Shown in pieces: positions 8,221 to 17,529 of a stretch of DNA of 64,000 bases. Position 1 is the stretch's first letter. Every line of letters starts with the position of its first letter. The DNA is from Aldehydirespirator sp965203635 (GTDB taxonomy: Bacteria > Actinomycetota > Acidimicrobiia > Acidimicrobiales > Aldehydirespiratoraceae): NCBI GenBank assembly GCA_965203635.1, contig OZ241903.1, forward strand, positions 434,001-498,000, in the 5' to 3' direction. The position numbers were made by a program, and so were the translations under genes. The notes beneath the pieces were generated by a model, which was not told where the DNA came from, made no database searches, and saw nothing but the letters and a program-made list of their open reading frames with translations.

Positions 8221-9978
8221 ATGCCGTCAGCGGGTTCGTTGGATGACCGGTCGTCGGCTGCTAGTAACTCCTTCGTGGCTGGGACGCGCGACGAGGCGGG
8301 GGGCGTGCACCGGCCGCTGGACTTCATCCGGGAGCAGGTGCGGGCCGACAACGCGGCCGGGACCTACGCCGGGCGGGTGCAGACCCGCTTCCCGCCCGAG
8401 CCCAACGGGTTCCTGCATATCGGCCACGCCAAGGCGGTGTGCCTCAACTTCGAGGTGGCCGCCGAGAACGGCGGTGCCTGCCGGCTGCGCTTCGACGACA
8501 CCAACCCCGAGGGCGAGGACGCCGTCTACGCGCAGGCCATAGCCGACGACATCGCCTGGCTGGGCTTCGAGCCCGACGGCCCTGCCGTCCACGCCTCCGA
8601 CTACTTCGAGCGTCTCTACGGCTGGGCCGAGCATCTGGTGCAACAGGGACTGGCCTACGTGGACGACCAGGACGCCGAGACCATCTCCGCCACCAGGGGC
8701 GACTTCAGCACCCCGGGGGTCGAGAGCGGATGCCGGGACCGCTCGGTGGAGGAGAACCTGAGCCTGCTGCGGGACATGCGGGCGGGGCGCTTCGGCAACG
8801 GTGAGAAGGTGCTGCGGGCCAAGATCGACATGGCCCACCCCAACATGCTGATGCGGGACCCGGTCATGTACCGGATCCGCCACACCGCCCACTTTCGCAC
8901 CGGCGACGCCTGGTGCATCTACCCCACCTACGACTGGGCCCACGGCCAGAGCGACGCCATCGAGGGTGTCACCCATTCGCTGTGCTCGCTGGAGTTCGAC
9001 GCCCACCGGCAGCTCTACGACTGGTACCTGGAGCACCTGCCGCTGCCCGGCGACCGTCCCCGCCAGTACGAGTTCGCCCGCTTGAACCTGACCCACACCG
9101 TCATGTCGAAGCGGAAGCTGATCACGCTCGTCACGGACGGCCTGGTGGACGGCTGGGACGACCCGCGGCTGCCCACGCTGCGGGGCCTGCGCCGGCGGGG
9201 CTACCCGCCCGAGGCGATCCGGGAGTTCTGCGCCCACATCGGCGTGGCCCGGGTCAACGGCGTGCACGAGATCGAATTGCTGGAGTCGTTCGTGCGGACC
9301 CACCTCAACCGCCACGCTCTGCGCCGCATGGCGGTGCTCCGCCCCTTGGAGGTGGTGATCGACAACTGGCCCGAGGGACGGGTGGAGCATCGCCGTGCGG
9401 TGAACAATCCCGAGGATCCCGGGGCCGGCGACCGTAAGGTGCCATTCTCCGGGCGGCTGTGGATCGAGCGGGACGACTTCATGCTCGACCCGCCCCGCAA
9501 GTTCTACCGGCTGGCCCCCGGTCGAGAGGTCCGCCTTCGGGCCGGCTACTTCCTGCGCTGCAACGACGTCGAGACCGACTCCGACGGCGAGGTGACCCGG
9601 CTGCGCTGCACCTACGACCCCGACACCGGCGGCGGCCAGGCCCCCGACGGCCGCAAGGTACGGGCCACCATCCACTGGGTGTCGGCCGACCACGCCGTCG
9701 ACGCCGCCGTGGCGCTCTACGACCGGCTCTTCAACGACCCGGTTCCCGGCGCCGACGGCCGCGACCCGCTGGAGTCCTACAACCCCGCCTCACGCGAGCT
9801 GATCGCCGGCGCCAAGCTCGAGCCTGAGTTGCAGAAGACGGCGCCCGGCGAGGTGGTGCAGTTCGAGCGCCTCGGCTACTTCGCCCACGATCCCGGCACG
9901 CCCATGCTGTTCCACCGCACGGTCGGCCTCCGTGACGAGTGGGCCAACATCCAGAAGCGCCGCCAGCAAGGATCCTGA
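8221..9978 (+). CDS. glnS: glutaminyl-tRNA synthetase
   Basis: A 585-residue class I aminoacyl-tRNA synthetase that attaches glutamine to tRNA-Gln. The ATP-binding motif HIGH is at residues 66-69 in FLHIGHAK, preceded by RFPPEPNG, typical of GlnRS/GluRS; the second signature is VMSKR at 294-298. The sequence YDWAHGQSDAIEGVTHSLCS and the C-terminal beta-barrel anticodon-binding part are characteristic of GlnRS rather than bacterial GluRS. The start is taken at the ATG 27 bases after livF; about 30 poorly conserved residues precede the core, so a later start is possible. Many actinobacteria lack this enzyme and use GatCAB amidation instead. Confidence 0.93.
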   Translation: MPSAGSLDDRSSAASNSFVAGTRDEAGGVHRPLDFIREQVRADNAAGTYAGRVQTRFPPEPNGFLHIGHAKAVCLNFEVAAENGGACRLRFDDTNPEGEDAVYAQAIADDIAWLGFEPDGPAVHASDYFERLYGWAEHLVQQGLAYVDDQDAETISATRGDFSTPGVESGCRDRSVEENLSLLRDMRAGRFGNGEKVLRAKIDMAHPNMLMRDPVMYRIRHTAHFRTGDAWCIYPTYDWAHGQSDAIEGVTHSLCSLEFDAHRQLYDWYLEHLPLPGDRPRQYEFARLNLTHTVMSKRKLITLVTDGLVDGWDDPRLPTLRGLRRRGYPPEAIREFCAHIGVARVNGVHEIELLESFVRTHLNRHALRRMAVLRPLEVVIDNWPEGRVEHRRAVNNPEDPGAGDRKVPFSGRLWIERDDFMLDPPRKFYRLAPGREVRLRAGYFLRCNDVETDSDGEVTRLRCTYDPDTGGGQAPDGRKVRATIHWVSADHAVDAAVALYDRLFNDPVPGADGRDPLESYNPASRELIAGAKLEPELQKTAPGEVVQFERLGYFAHDPGTPMLFHRTVGLRDEWANIQKRRQQGS

Positions 9979-9983
9979 CGGTC

Positions 9984-11156
9984 GTGAGTCCCTGGGTGCT
10001 CGAAGAGGGTGTGCTGCACCTGAACCACGGGTCGTTCGGCGCGACCCCGGCGACGGTGCTGGAGGCCCAGCAGCGGGTGCGCAGCCGGATGGAGGCCAAC
10101 CCCACGAGGTACTTCCTGGGCGGCGAATACCAGCGGGAGCTGGACGCGGCCCGTCGGGCGGTGGCCGGCTTCGTGGGCGGCGACGAGGCCGGGCTGGTGT
10201 TCGTCAACAACGCCACCACCGGGGTGAACGCGGTGCTGCGGTCGCTGGAGCCGACCCTCGAGCCCGGCGACGAGATCGTCGTCACCGACCACGAGTACAA
10301 CGCCTGCCGCAACGCAGCCGCGGTGTCGGCGTCGCGGGCCGGAGCGCGGGTGGTGGCGGCCAGGGTGCCGTTCCCGCTGGAGTCGTCCCAGCAGGTCGTG
10401 GACGCGGTGCTGGCCGCGGTCACCGGGCGCACCCGCATCCTGCTGGTCGATGCGGTGACGTCGGCTACCGGGCTGGTGATGCCGGTGTCCGACATCGCGG
10501 CCGAGCTCGAGCCCGACGTGCGGGTCCTGGTCGACGCGGCCCACGCGCCCGGGATGATCGACTTCGACGTGGCCGCGTCGGGGGCCTCGTATCTCACGGC
10601 CAACTGTCACAAGTGGATGTGCTCGGCCAAGGGCGCCGGGTTCCTGTGGGTCCGACCCGACCGGCGCGACGACATGTACCACGCCGTGATCAGCCACGGC
10701 TACAACGGCGGCTGGCCCGGCGACGGCGGGCGCATGCACGCCCAGTTCGACTGGACCGGCACCGACGACCCGAGCGCCTGGCTGACCGTAGGTGACGCGC
10801 TGGACGCGGTAGCGGCCATGCACCCTGATGGCTGGCCCGGCGTTCGCAGATCGATCCGGGAGCTGTGCCTGGCCGGCCGCGGGATCCTGATCGACGCCCT
10901 GGGGATCGACCCGCCGGCTCCCGACGACATGGTCGGGGCGATCGCCTCAGTGCCGGTGCCGCCCGCCGACCACGCCGGCTCCGAGATCTTCGATCCGCTG
11001 ATGGCCGCGCTGGAGCAGCGGCACGGGATCCAGGTGCCCGTCTTCATCTGGCCCGCGCCGCCCGACCGGCTGCTGCGGATCTCCGCCCACCTCTACAACG
11101 ACCTGTCCCAGTACCACCGCCTGGCCGAAGCCCTCACCACCGAACTGGCCCGCTGA
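9984..11156 (+). CDS. pyridoxal phosphate-dependent class V aminotransferase (isopenicillin-N epimerase-like)
   Basis: A 390-residue PLP enzyme. It begins with LHLNHGSFGATP, has FVNNATTGVNAVLRSL in the cofactor-binding loop, the aspartate motif VDAAHAPGMIDFDV, and the Schiff-base lysine in NCHKWMCSAKGAGFLWV. These match the isopenicillin-N epimerase/cysteine desulfurase-like branch of class V aminotransferases; the true substrate is unknown. The GTG start chosen leaves 5 bases after the glnS stop and has AAGGAT about ten bases upstream; an ATG 45 bases earlier would overlap glnS. It converges on the aldehyde dehydrogenase gene. Confidence 0.85.
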   Translation: MSPWVLEEGVLHLNHGSFGATPATVLEAQQRVRSRMEANPTRYFLGGEYQRELDAARRAVAGFVGGDEAGLVFVNNATTGVNAVLRSLEPTLEPGDEIVVTDHEYNACRNAAAVSASRAGARVVAARVPFPLESSQQVVDAVLAAVTGRTRILLVDAVTSATGLVMPVSDIAAELEPDVRVLVDAAHAPGMIDFDVAASGASYLTANCHKWMCSAKGAGFLWVRPDRRDDMYHAVISHGYNGGWPGDGGRMHAQFDWTGTDDPSAWLTVGDALDAVAAMHPDGWPGVRRSIRELCLAGRGILIDALGIDPPAPDDMVGAIASVPVPPADHAGSEIFDPLMAALEQRHGIQVPVFIWPAPPDRLLRISAHLYNDLSQYHRLAEALTTELAR

Positions 11157-11187
11157 CCACCCCTGCTCGGCCCGAACTGCCGGCTCG

Positions 11188-12615
11188 CTACCAGTCGGCG
11201 GCTATGTACTGGGTCTCGCAGAACTCGTAGATGCCCTCCGACGCGCCCTCGCGGCCCAGGCCGGACTGCTTCATGCCGCCGAAGGGGGCGGCCGGGTCCG
11301 ACACCGCGCCCCGGTTGAGGCCGACCATGCCGGCCTCGATGCGCTCGCTCACATGCAGACCCCTGGCCAGGTCCTCGGTGTACACGTAGCCGATCAGACC
11401 CATCTCGGTGTCGTTGGCCGCCGCGATCATGGCGTCGGTGTCGGTGAAGCTGGTCACCGGGGCGACCGGGCCGAAGATCTCCTCCCGGGTGATGGGCGCG
11501 GCCGGGTCCACTCCTCCGAGCACGGTGGGCTCGTAGAAGAAGCCGGGCCCGTCGAGGGCGGACCCGCCGGTGACCGCGCTGGCCCCGCCGTTGATGGCGC
11601 CCTGCACGAGCCGGTCGATGTTGGCCACCGCACCGGGGTTGATCATCGGGCCGCAGGTCACGTCGGGGTCGAACCCGCTGCCCACCTTCATCGACCCCAT
11701 GGCCGCGGCCAGCCGCTCCACGAACTCGTCGTGGGCCGGCGCCTCCACGAAGAACCGGTTGGCCGCGGTGCAGGTCTCGGCCGAGTGGCGCATCTTGGCC
11801 ACCATCGCGCCATCGACAGCCGCCTCCAGATCGGCGTCGGCGAACACCACGAAGGGCGCGTTGCCGCCCAGCTCCATCACCGTCTTGAGGATCCGGTCGG
11901 CGCAGCGCCGCAGCAGCATCCGCCCCACCTCGGTGGAGCCGGTGAACGACACCATGCGCACCGCCCGATGGTCCACCGCGGCGTCGAACCAGGGACCCGA
12001 GGCGGTGGTGGGCACCAGGTTGACGACGCCGGGCGGCACACCGGCCTCCGCCAGCAGCTCGCCGACCCGGAGCGCGGTGAGGGGCGCCTCCCGGGGCGGC
12101 TTGACCACCACAGTGTTTCCCGCGCCCAGCGCGGGGGCGAGCTTGCGGGTGATCATGGCCGCCGGGAAGTTCCACGGGGTGATCATCACCACCACCCCCA
12201 CCGGCGGGTGGCGGGTGATGATGCGCTTGTCGCCGCCCGGGGCGGTGCCGATCGTGCCGTGGATGCGAACGGTCTCCTCAGCGTTCCAGCGGAAGAACTC
12301 GGCCGCGTAGGCCACCTCCCCCACCGCGTCGGCCCGGGGCTTGCCGTGCTCGAGGGTGATCAGGTCGGCCAGCTCGTCGGAGTGCTCCATGAGGATCCGG
12401 TGGCAGTCGCGCAGGATCTCCGAGCGGACCCGGGGTGCGGCCGCGGCCCAGGCGGGCTGAGCGGCGGCGGCCGCGTCGCAGGCTGCGACGGCCTCGGCCG
12501 GGCCGCCTGCGGCCACCTCGGCGATGCCGTCCCCGGTGGCCGGGTCGAGCACCTCGATCCGCTCGGTGTCGGGTCCGTCGGTCCAGCGCCCGTCGATGAG
12601 CATCTGTGTCTGCAT
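11188..12615 (-). CDS. NAD(P)-dependent aldehyde dehydrogenase, succinate-semialdehyde dehydrogenase type
   Basis: A 475-residue aldehyde dehydrogenase. It shows ITPWNFPAAMITRKLAPAL, the cofactor region FTGSTEVGR, the general-base glutamate in MELGGNAPFVVF, and the catalytic cysteine in SAETCTAANRFFVE, closing with PFGGMKQSGLGREG and EFCETQYIA, a succinate-semialdehyde dehydrogenase-like ending. In a homoprotocatechuate pathway this activity would consume succinic semialdehyde released by the aldolase. A GGAGG sequence precedes the ATG at good spacing. It starts only 4 bases after the stop of the HpaE-like gene, so the two are co-transcribed. Confidence 0.88.
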   Translation of the reverse strand: MQTQMLIDGRWTDGPDTERIEVLDPATGDGIAEVAAGGPAEAVAACDAAAAAQPAWAAAAPRVRSEILRDCHRILMEHSDELADLITLEHGKPRADAVGEVAYAAEFFRWNAEETVRIHGTIGTAPGGDKRIITRHPPVGVVVMITPWNFPAAMITRKLAPALGAGNTVVVKPPREAPLTALRVGELLAEAGVPPGVVNLVPTTASGPWFDAAVDHRAVRMVSFTGSTEVGRMLLRRCADRILKTVMELGGNAPFVVFADADLEAAVDGAMVAKMRHSAETCTAANRFFVEAPAHDEFVERLAAAMGSMKVGSGFDPDVTCGPMINPGAVANIDRLVQGAINGGASAVTGGSALDGPGFFYEPTVLGGVDPAAPITREEIFGPVAPVTSFTDTDAMIAAANDTEMGLIGYVYTEDLARGLHVSERIEAGMVGLNRGAVSDPAAPFGGMKQSGLGREGASEGIYEFCETQYIAADW

Positions 12616-12619
12616 GGTT

Positions 12620-14149
12620 TCAGCCTCCGAGTCTGGGGATGGAGTGGCCGCCGTAGGCGACGGCCACGTTCTTGGTCTCCATGTAGAAGTCGAAGCTCCA
12701 GTCGCCGCCGTCGCGGCCGATGCCGCTGCGCTTGGTGCCCCCGAAAGGTGTCGGCAGGTGGCGCACGTTCTGGGAGTTGACCCACACCATGCCCACGTCG
12801 ACGGCATCGGCCACCCGGTGGGCCCGGCCCACGTCGCCGGTCCACACGTAGGCGGCCAGCCCGTAGTCGGTGTCGTTGGCGAGAGCCACCGCGTCGGCCT
12901 CGTCCTCGAAGGCGATGGCGGTGAGGGCCGGGCCGAAGATCTCCTCGCGGGCTATGCGCATGTCGTTGGTGGCGCCGGTGAAGAGAACCGGGGTCACGTA
13001 GTTGCCCTCGGGCGGGGCCTCGGACCATCCGGTGCCCTCCACGACGCGGGCGCCCTCAGCTGAGGCCAGCTCGATGTAGCCGCGCACCTTGTCGCAGTGG
13101 CGGGGGTGGATCAGCGGGCCGATCACGGTGCCGGGATCGAGCGGGTGCCCGACTGCGATGTTGCGCAGCTTGGCCGCGATCTGCTCGGTGAAGTCGTCGT
13201 AGATGCTGCGCTGCACCAGCAGGCGGCTGGAGCTGGTGCAGCGCTCCCCGTTGAGGCTGTAGATCATGAACACGACCGCGTCGAGGGCCCGGTCGATGTC
13301 GGCGTCGTCGAACACGATCACCGGGTTCTTGCCGCCCAACTCGAAGTGGAGCCGCTTGAGGGTGGCCGCCGACTGGGCCTGGATGAGCGACCCGGTGGCC
13401 GATTCGCCCACGAAGGCGACGGCCGCGATGTCGGGATGCTCGGTGAGGGCCCGGCCGGCGGTCTCGCCCGTGCCGTGCACCACGTTGAGCACCCCGGGGG
13501 GCAGGCCGGCGTCGAGCGCGATCTCGGCCAGCAGGCAGGCCGTGAGCGGGCTCCACTCTGCCGGCTTGTGCACCACCGTGCAGCCCGCGGCCAGCGCGGG
13601 GGCGATCTTCCAGGTGGACAGCATGAACGGCGTGTTCCAGGGGGTGATCACCCCCACCGGGCCGATGGCGCGGCGGCTGGTGTAGTTGAGGTGGTGGGCC
13701 GACGGCAGGGCCAGACCGTCCGACGCGGCCGGGGCCCGGTCGGCGAAGAACCTGAAGTTCTCCGCGCCCCGCAACGCGGCCGACGACATGAAGCGGATGG
13801 CCTGCCCGGTGTCGACCGACTCCACCACTGCGATCTCGTCGGCTCGGTCCACGATGGCGTCGGCGACCGCGTGCAGGATGCGCTTGCGCTGCTCACCCGG
13901 CGTGCGGGACCACTCGTCGAAGCTCTCCCGGGCGGCTTCAGCCGCAGCCGCGATGTCGGCCGCGTCGCCCGACGCCACATCGCCGAGGCGCATCCCGTCG
14001 ATGGGCGACGCATTTGCGAACGTCTCCCCCGACGCGCTCGGAGTTTGCTCCCCATCAATGAGGTGCAGCGTCGGCCCGGCCGCAAAGCGGGCCAGATGCC
14101 GCCCGGCGGAGGCAAGGTTCTCCTCGAAGCTGGCTGCGGTGGCCATCAT
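12620..14149 (-). CDS. hpaE: aldehyde dehydrogenase, 5-carboxymethyl-2-hydroxymuconate semialdehyde dehydrogenase (HpaE) type
   Basis: A 509-residue aldehyde dehydrogenase with GVITPWNTPFMLSTWKIAPA, FVGESATGSLI, the general-base glutamate in FELGGKNPVIVF and the catalytic cysteine in LNGERCTSSSRLL. The NGERCTSSSR context and overall length fit the HpaE/2-hydroxymuconic semialdehyde dehydrogenase branch, which oxidises the ring-cleavage product of homoprotocatechuate. HpaH-, HpaG- and HpaF-like genes lie about 8 kb downstream, supporting the call. The ATG preferred encodes MMATAASFEENL. The 97-base gap upstream contains a 51-bp palindromic repeat. Confidence 0.82.
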   Translation of the reverse strand: MMATAASFEENLASAGRHLARFAAGPTLHLIDGEQTPSASGETFANASPIDGMRLGDVASGDAADIAAAAEAARESFDEWSRTPGEQRKRILHAVADAIVDRADEIAVVESVDTGQAIRFMSSAALRGAENFRFFADRAPAASDGLALPSAHHLNYTSRRAIGPVGVITPWNTPFMLSTWKIAPALAAGCTVVHKPAEWSPLTACLLAEIALDAGLPPGVLNVVHGTGETAGRALTEHPDIAAVAFVGESATGSLIQAQSAATLKRLHFELGGKNPVIVFDDADIDRALDAVVFMIYSLNGERCTSSSRLLVQRSIYDDFTEQIAAKLRNIAVGHPLDPGTVIGPLIHPRHCDKVRGYIELASAEGARVVEGTGWSEAPPEGNYVTPVLFTGATNDMRIAREEIFGPALTAIAFEDEADAVALANDTDYGLAAYVWTGDVGRAHRVADAVDVGMVWVNSQNVRHLPTPFGGTKRSGIGRDGGDWSFDFYMETKNVAVAYGGHSIPRLGG

Positions 14150-14186
14150 GTGTCTCCTGTCGCGGCCTTCGAAGCTCGTATCGCTG

Positions 14187-14237
14187 CGAACATGAAGCAG
14201 TTAACCACCGTGGAGGTGGCTAAGTGCTTCATGTTCG
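14187..14237. repeat. 51-bp palindromic intergenic repeat, copy 1
   Basis: Two 23-base arms flank a 5-base loop (GTGGA). The left arm starts CGAACATGAAGCAGTTAACC and the right arm is its reverse complement except at two positions. Two further copies occur at 25.5 and 34.4 kb. It lies downstream of the tesB stop and upstream of hpaE on the minus strand. No run of T residues follows, so it is not an ordinary intrinsic terminator. Confidence 0.9.
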
Positions 14238-14246
14238 TGGGCACGG

Positions 14247-15089
14247 CTACTTGATCCGCCGGATCAGGCCTTCCTGCACCACCGATGCCACCAGCCGGCC
14301 GTCGCGGGTGAACACCCTGCCGGTGGCCAGCCCCCGCGCACCGCTGGCGGCCGGGGTGTGCTGGTCGTACAGGAGCCATTCATCGGCTCGGAACGGCCCG
14401 TGGAACCACATGGCGTGGTCGAGGCTGGCCAGCATGACCCGCGGGTTGGCCGCGCTGGTGCCGTGGGGCGCCAGCGCGGTGTCGAGCAGGGTCAGGTCGC
14501 TGGCGTAGGTGAGAAGGCAGGCGTGCAGCACCGGGTCGTCGCCCAGCGTGCCGTTGGCCCGCATCCACACCATCTGCCTGGGCGGCAGCGGACCGCTGCG
14601 ATCGAGCGGGCTGGTGGTCACATAGCGGATGTCCAGTGCCTGCAGGCGGTCGGGCCGAGCCCGGTCCGGGTCGGCGGCCTTGATCTTCTTGATGCGAGGC
14701 TGCAGGGACTCCGGGTCGGGCACCTCCGGCATCGGGTCGGCGTGCTCGTATCCGTCCTCGGCGATGTGGAACGACGCCGCCAGCTGGAAGATGGCCCGTC
14801 CGTGCTGGATGGCGACGACACGCCGTGTGGTGAACGACCGGCCGTCGCGGATGCGGTCCACGTCGTAGAGCACCGGGGCTTTGGGGTCGCCGGCCCGCAG
14901 GAAGTAGGCGTGCAGCGAGTGCACGGAGCCCCGCTCCACTGTGCGGGCTGCGGCGACCAGAGCCTGGCCGGCCACCTGGCCGCCGAAGATGCGCTGGCGG
15001 TCGTCGTCGGGCGACCGGCCCCGGAAGATGTTGACCTCGATGGCCTCAAGGTCGAGGAGGGCCACCACATTGTCCAGCGCCGTCTGCAT
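14247..15089 (-). CDS. tesB: acyl-CoA thioesterase II (TesB family)
   Basis: A 280-residue double hot-dog thioesterase. Key patterns are IFGGQVAGQALVAAARTV, SLHAYFLRAGDP, SFTTRRVVAIQHGRAIFQLAASF in the first fold, and LASLDHAMWFHGPFRADEWLLYD in the second, which contains the conserved aspartate of the TesB catalytic triad. It cleaves medium- to long-chain acyl-CoA to fatty acid and CoA. The start is set at the ATG giving MQTALDNVVALLDLE, matching the usual TesB N-terminus; a longer frame would run into the divergent gene's start. The divergent GtrA-like gene begins 40 bases away. Confidence 0.92.
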   Translation of the reverse strand: MQTALDNVVALLDLEAIEVNIFRGRSPDDDRQRIFGGQVAGQALVAAARTVERGSVHSLHAYFLRAGDPKAPVLYDVDRIRDGRSFTTRRVVAIQHGRAIFQLAASFHIAEDGYEHADPMPEVPDPESLQPRIKKIKAADPDRARPDRLQALDIRYVTTSPLDRSGPLPPRQMVWMRANGTLGDDPVLHACLLTYASDLTLLDTALAPHGTSAANPRVMLASLDHAMWFHGPFRADEWLLYDQHTPAASGARGLATGRVFTRDGRLVASVVQEGLIRRIK

Positions 15090-15129
15090 CGGCCCATCAT
15101 GCCCCGGTTGTGGGCAATAGCCTGCGGTC

Positions 15130-15594
15130 GTGACCACCACGCCGACCTCCGCCCTTCGGAGGCTCAGAGTCGAGCACGGGCTGAAGGCCCTGCGCTACTG
15201 CGGCGTGTCGGTCGTGAACGTGACTGTCGGGCTCACCGTTCTGGCGATCTGCCATGGCGTGCTGGGGTGGCCCGCGGTCGGAGCCAACCTCGCAGCCTGG
15301 ATGGTGGGCACCGCGCCCGCATACCTCCTGAGCAGGACATGGGTGTGGCAGCGCAGCGGTCCTCACCGGCTGGGCGGCGAGGTGCTCACCTTCTGGGTGA
15401 TGGCGCTGGTCGGCCTGGCGCTGTCGTCGCTGGCGGTGGCGGTCATCGAGCACTTCACCCAGCGCACGCTGCTCGTCGTGGTCGGCAACCTCGGTGCCTA
15501 CGGCAGTGTGTGGGTGGCCAAGTACGTGTTCCTCGACCGGGTGTTGTGGCCCCGGGCCGGCGATGATGGAAGATCGGCTCCGGCTCGCGGCTGA
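15130..15594 (+). CDS. GtrA-like membrane protein
   Basis: A 154-residue protein with four hydrophobic segments, consistent with the GtrA family of small four-helix membrane proteins linked to flipping or modifying polyprenyl-linked sugars. The opening LKALRYCGVSVVNVTVGLTV and the later LSRTWVWQRS (family pattern N/SRxWVF) support the assignment. It begins with GTG. It overlaps the downstream methyltransferase start by about 30 bases, so the pair is probably co-translated. A cell-envelope role is plausible because a lipoprotein polysaccharide deacetylase follows. Confidence 0.82.
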   Translation: MTTTPTSALRRLRVEHGLKALRYCGVSVVNVTVGLTVLAICHGVLGWPAVGANLAAWMVGTAPAYLLSRTWVWQRSGPHRLGGEVLTFWVMALVGLALSSLAVAVIEHFTQRTLLVVVGNLGAYGSVWVAKYVFLDRVLWPRAGDDGRSAPARG

Positions 15595-16186
15595 GGCAGC
15601 ACGCGGCTTCATGCCGGCCGACGAGGGACTGGCCCTCTACCGGGCAGCCGCGTCGCTCGAAGTGGACGGGCCGCTGCTGGAGGTGGGCAGCTACTGCGGC
15701 AAGTCGGCGGTGTATCTGGGCGCAGCCGCACAGCAGGGCGGACGGATGCTGTTCTGTGTCGACCACCACCGCGGCTCCGAGGAGAACCAGCCCGGCTGGG
15801 AGCATCACGACCCGGGGGTGGTCGACCCCGATCTGGGCGTGATCGACACGCTGCCGTTCTTCCGCCGCACCGTCGCCGACACCGGTCTGGAGGGGACTAT
15901 CGTCGCTGTCGTGGGCGACTCGCCGACGGTGGCATCGCTGTGGGCCACCCCACTGGCCATGGTGTTCATCGACGGGGGGCACGGCGCCGGGCCCGCTCAC
16001 CGGGACTACGAGGGCTGGACGCCCCATGTGAGGCCCGGGGGACTCCTGGCCATACACGACGTGTTCGAGAACCCCGCCGACGGTGGACGGCCGCCGTACG
16101 AGATCTGGTGCCGGGCCCTGTCCGACGGGTGCTTCGAGGAGCAGGCGGCGGTCGGCTCGCTGCGGGTGTTGCGGCGTGTTGCCTAG
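15563..16186 (+). CDS. class I SAM-dependent methyltransferase-like protein
   Basis: A 207-residue protein with the glycine-rich SAM-binding motif in LLEVGSYCGKSAVYLG, an acidic second strand in MLFCVDHHRGSE and VVGDSPTVASLW, and the later VFIDGGHGAGPAHRDYEGW and VRPGGLLAIHDVF. The VFIDGGH...DYEGW pattern is typical of the class-24-like methyltransferases found beside glycosylation genes. Substrate is unknown. Two consecutive ATGs start the protein; they lie inside the end of the upstream gene. The stop overlaps the following deacetylase start by 11 bases. Confidence 0.8.
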   Translation: MMEDRLRLAAEAARGFMPADEGLALYRAAASLEVDGPLLEVGSYCGKSAVYLGAAAQQGGRMLFCVDHHRGSEENQPGWEHHDPGVVDPDLGVIDTLPFFRRTVADTGLEGTIVAVVGDSPTVASLWATPLAMVFIDGGHGAGPAHRDYEGWTPHVRPGGLLAIHDVFENPADGGRPPYEIWCRALSDGCFEEQAAVGSLRVLRRVA

Positions 16187-17501
16187 GGCTCTCGCCGTCG
16201 GCTTGGGGCTGGTTCTGGTGGTTTCCGGATGCAGTGGCGAGCGGTCGTCGGGCGCCTATCCGGTCATGTCGGGAGGGGCGCCCGAGGCGGTCGCGACTAC
16301 CGCTCCGACGGTGTCGCGCACCACCTCGACCACCATGACAACACCGACCACGTCGACTGAGCCCGAGGCTCAGTCCGAGACGACGGTGCCTACCGTCGAG
16401 GCCCCGGGCGAAGGTGAAGGCCAACTCCCCGTCACGTCGGTGGAGTCCGATCCCATCGGCGGGGAGGATCCGGAGCACCTCACCGTGGAGATGGACTCGT
16501 CATCGTCGGCACCGCTGGTGACGGTGATCGATACCGAGCCCATCGAGGACATGCCGCTGCCGGGCCCCGAGCGTCCGGAAGTGAAGATCCGCTTCGAGCC
16601 GGGCGCGGTGAGCGCCGCGGAGTCCGGGACCATCGACTTCCGCGAGCGCCAGACCTACACGGTGTACGCATCGGAGGGCCAGCCGTTCACCGCCGAACTG
16701 CGAGCACCCCTGGGCGTGTGGCTCGATGTCCGCCTGGACCACCTGGTTGTCACCTCCGCCGCCCAACGGTCCCAACTTGTGGAGGCGGAGTTGCCGGCCA
16801 CCGGAGGGTGGAAGGTGACTGTGGTCTCCTCTCACGCAGAGGAATCCGGCTACGAGCTCACCGTCGAGGTGCTGCCGCTGGCCGGGCCCACGCCCACAAC
16901 TACGTCGCAGAAGGTGACCGTGCCCCGACCGGTCACGCCCGACGACGACGGCGACGTCGTCTACCTGACCTTCGATGACGGCCCTCATCCCGAATACACC
17001 CCGCAAATCCTCGACGTGCTGGCCCGTCACGACGCCAGGGCCACGTTCTTCGTGGTGGGCTCGTTGGCGCAGGCCTATCCCGACATCATCCAGCGCATCG
17101 CGGCCGAGGGTCACACCATCGCCAACCACACCTGGAAGCACGAGGACCTGGCCGGGCTGTCCCGGGCGGCCTTCGACGAGACGATCAGCCGGACCCAGAT
17201 GGTGCTGGGGGACCTCGCCACGCCCTGCCTGCGCCCGCCCTATGGCTCGATCGACGCCTTCACCAGGGAATGGGCGTCGGACCACGGGCTGTCGCTGTTG
17301 ACCTGGGACGCCAGCCCCCAAGACTGGCTCCGTCCCCCGGCAGAGGAGATCGCCGACTACATCGTGCAGTGGGCCAGGCCCGGAGTAGTCCTGCTGATGC
17401 ACGACGGTGGCGGTGACCGCTCCACGACGGTGCAGGGTCTGGACATGGCCCTGGAGCGGCTGGCCGAACGGGGCCTGCGCTACGAGCCGGTCTGCCGCTG
17501 A
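16176..17501 (+). CDS. lipoprotein polysaccharide deacetylase (NodB domain)
   Basis: A 441-residue exported lipoprotein. A signal peptide ends in the lipobox VVSGC with Cys19. A Thr/Glu-rich linker (about residues 25-130) and a beta-type middle region precede a C-terminal NodB deacetylase domain from about residue 255. The domain shows YLTFDDGPHPEYTP (metal and catalytic aspartates), HTWKH (metal histidines), RPPYGS and LTWDASPQDW, with VLLMHDGGG at the end. It probably removes acetyl groups from peptidoglycan or another surface glycan. The start is the GTG 11 bases inside the methyltransferase gene, which gives a clean lipoprotein signal; upstream in-frame sequence does not. Confidence 0.88.
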   Translation: MLPRALAVGLGLVLVVSGCSGERSSGAYPVMSGGAPEAVATTAPTVSRTTSTTMTTPTTSTEPEAQSETTVPTVEAPGEGEGQLPVTSVESDPIGGEDPEHLTVEMDSSSSAPLVTVIDTEPIEDMPLPGPERPEVKIRFEPGAVSAAESGTIDFRERQTYTVYASEGQPFTAELRAPLGVWLDVRLDHLVVTSAAQRSQLVEAELPATGGWKVTVVSSHAEESGYELTVEVLPLAGPTPTTTSQKVTVPRPVTPDDDGDVVYLTFDDGPHPEYTPQILDVLARHDARATFFVVGSLAQAYPDIIQRIAAEGHTIANHTWKHEDLAGLSRAAFDETISRTQMVLGDLATPCLRPPYGSIDAFTREWASDHGLSLLTWDASPQDWLRPPAEEIADYIVQWARPGVVLLMHDGGGDRSTTVQGLDMALERLAERGLRYEPVCR

Positions 17502-17529
17502 TCTCCAGCGAACCGGGGAGAGCCCAACA

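Noticed and set aside
14187..14237. Palindrome considered as a Rho-independent terminator
   Set aside because: No T tract on either side, and near-identical copies elsewhere indicate a repeat element; a terminator role remains only a possibility.
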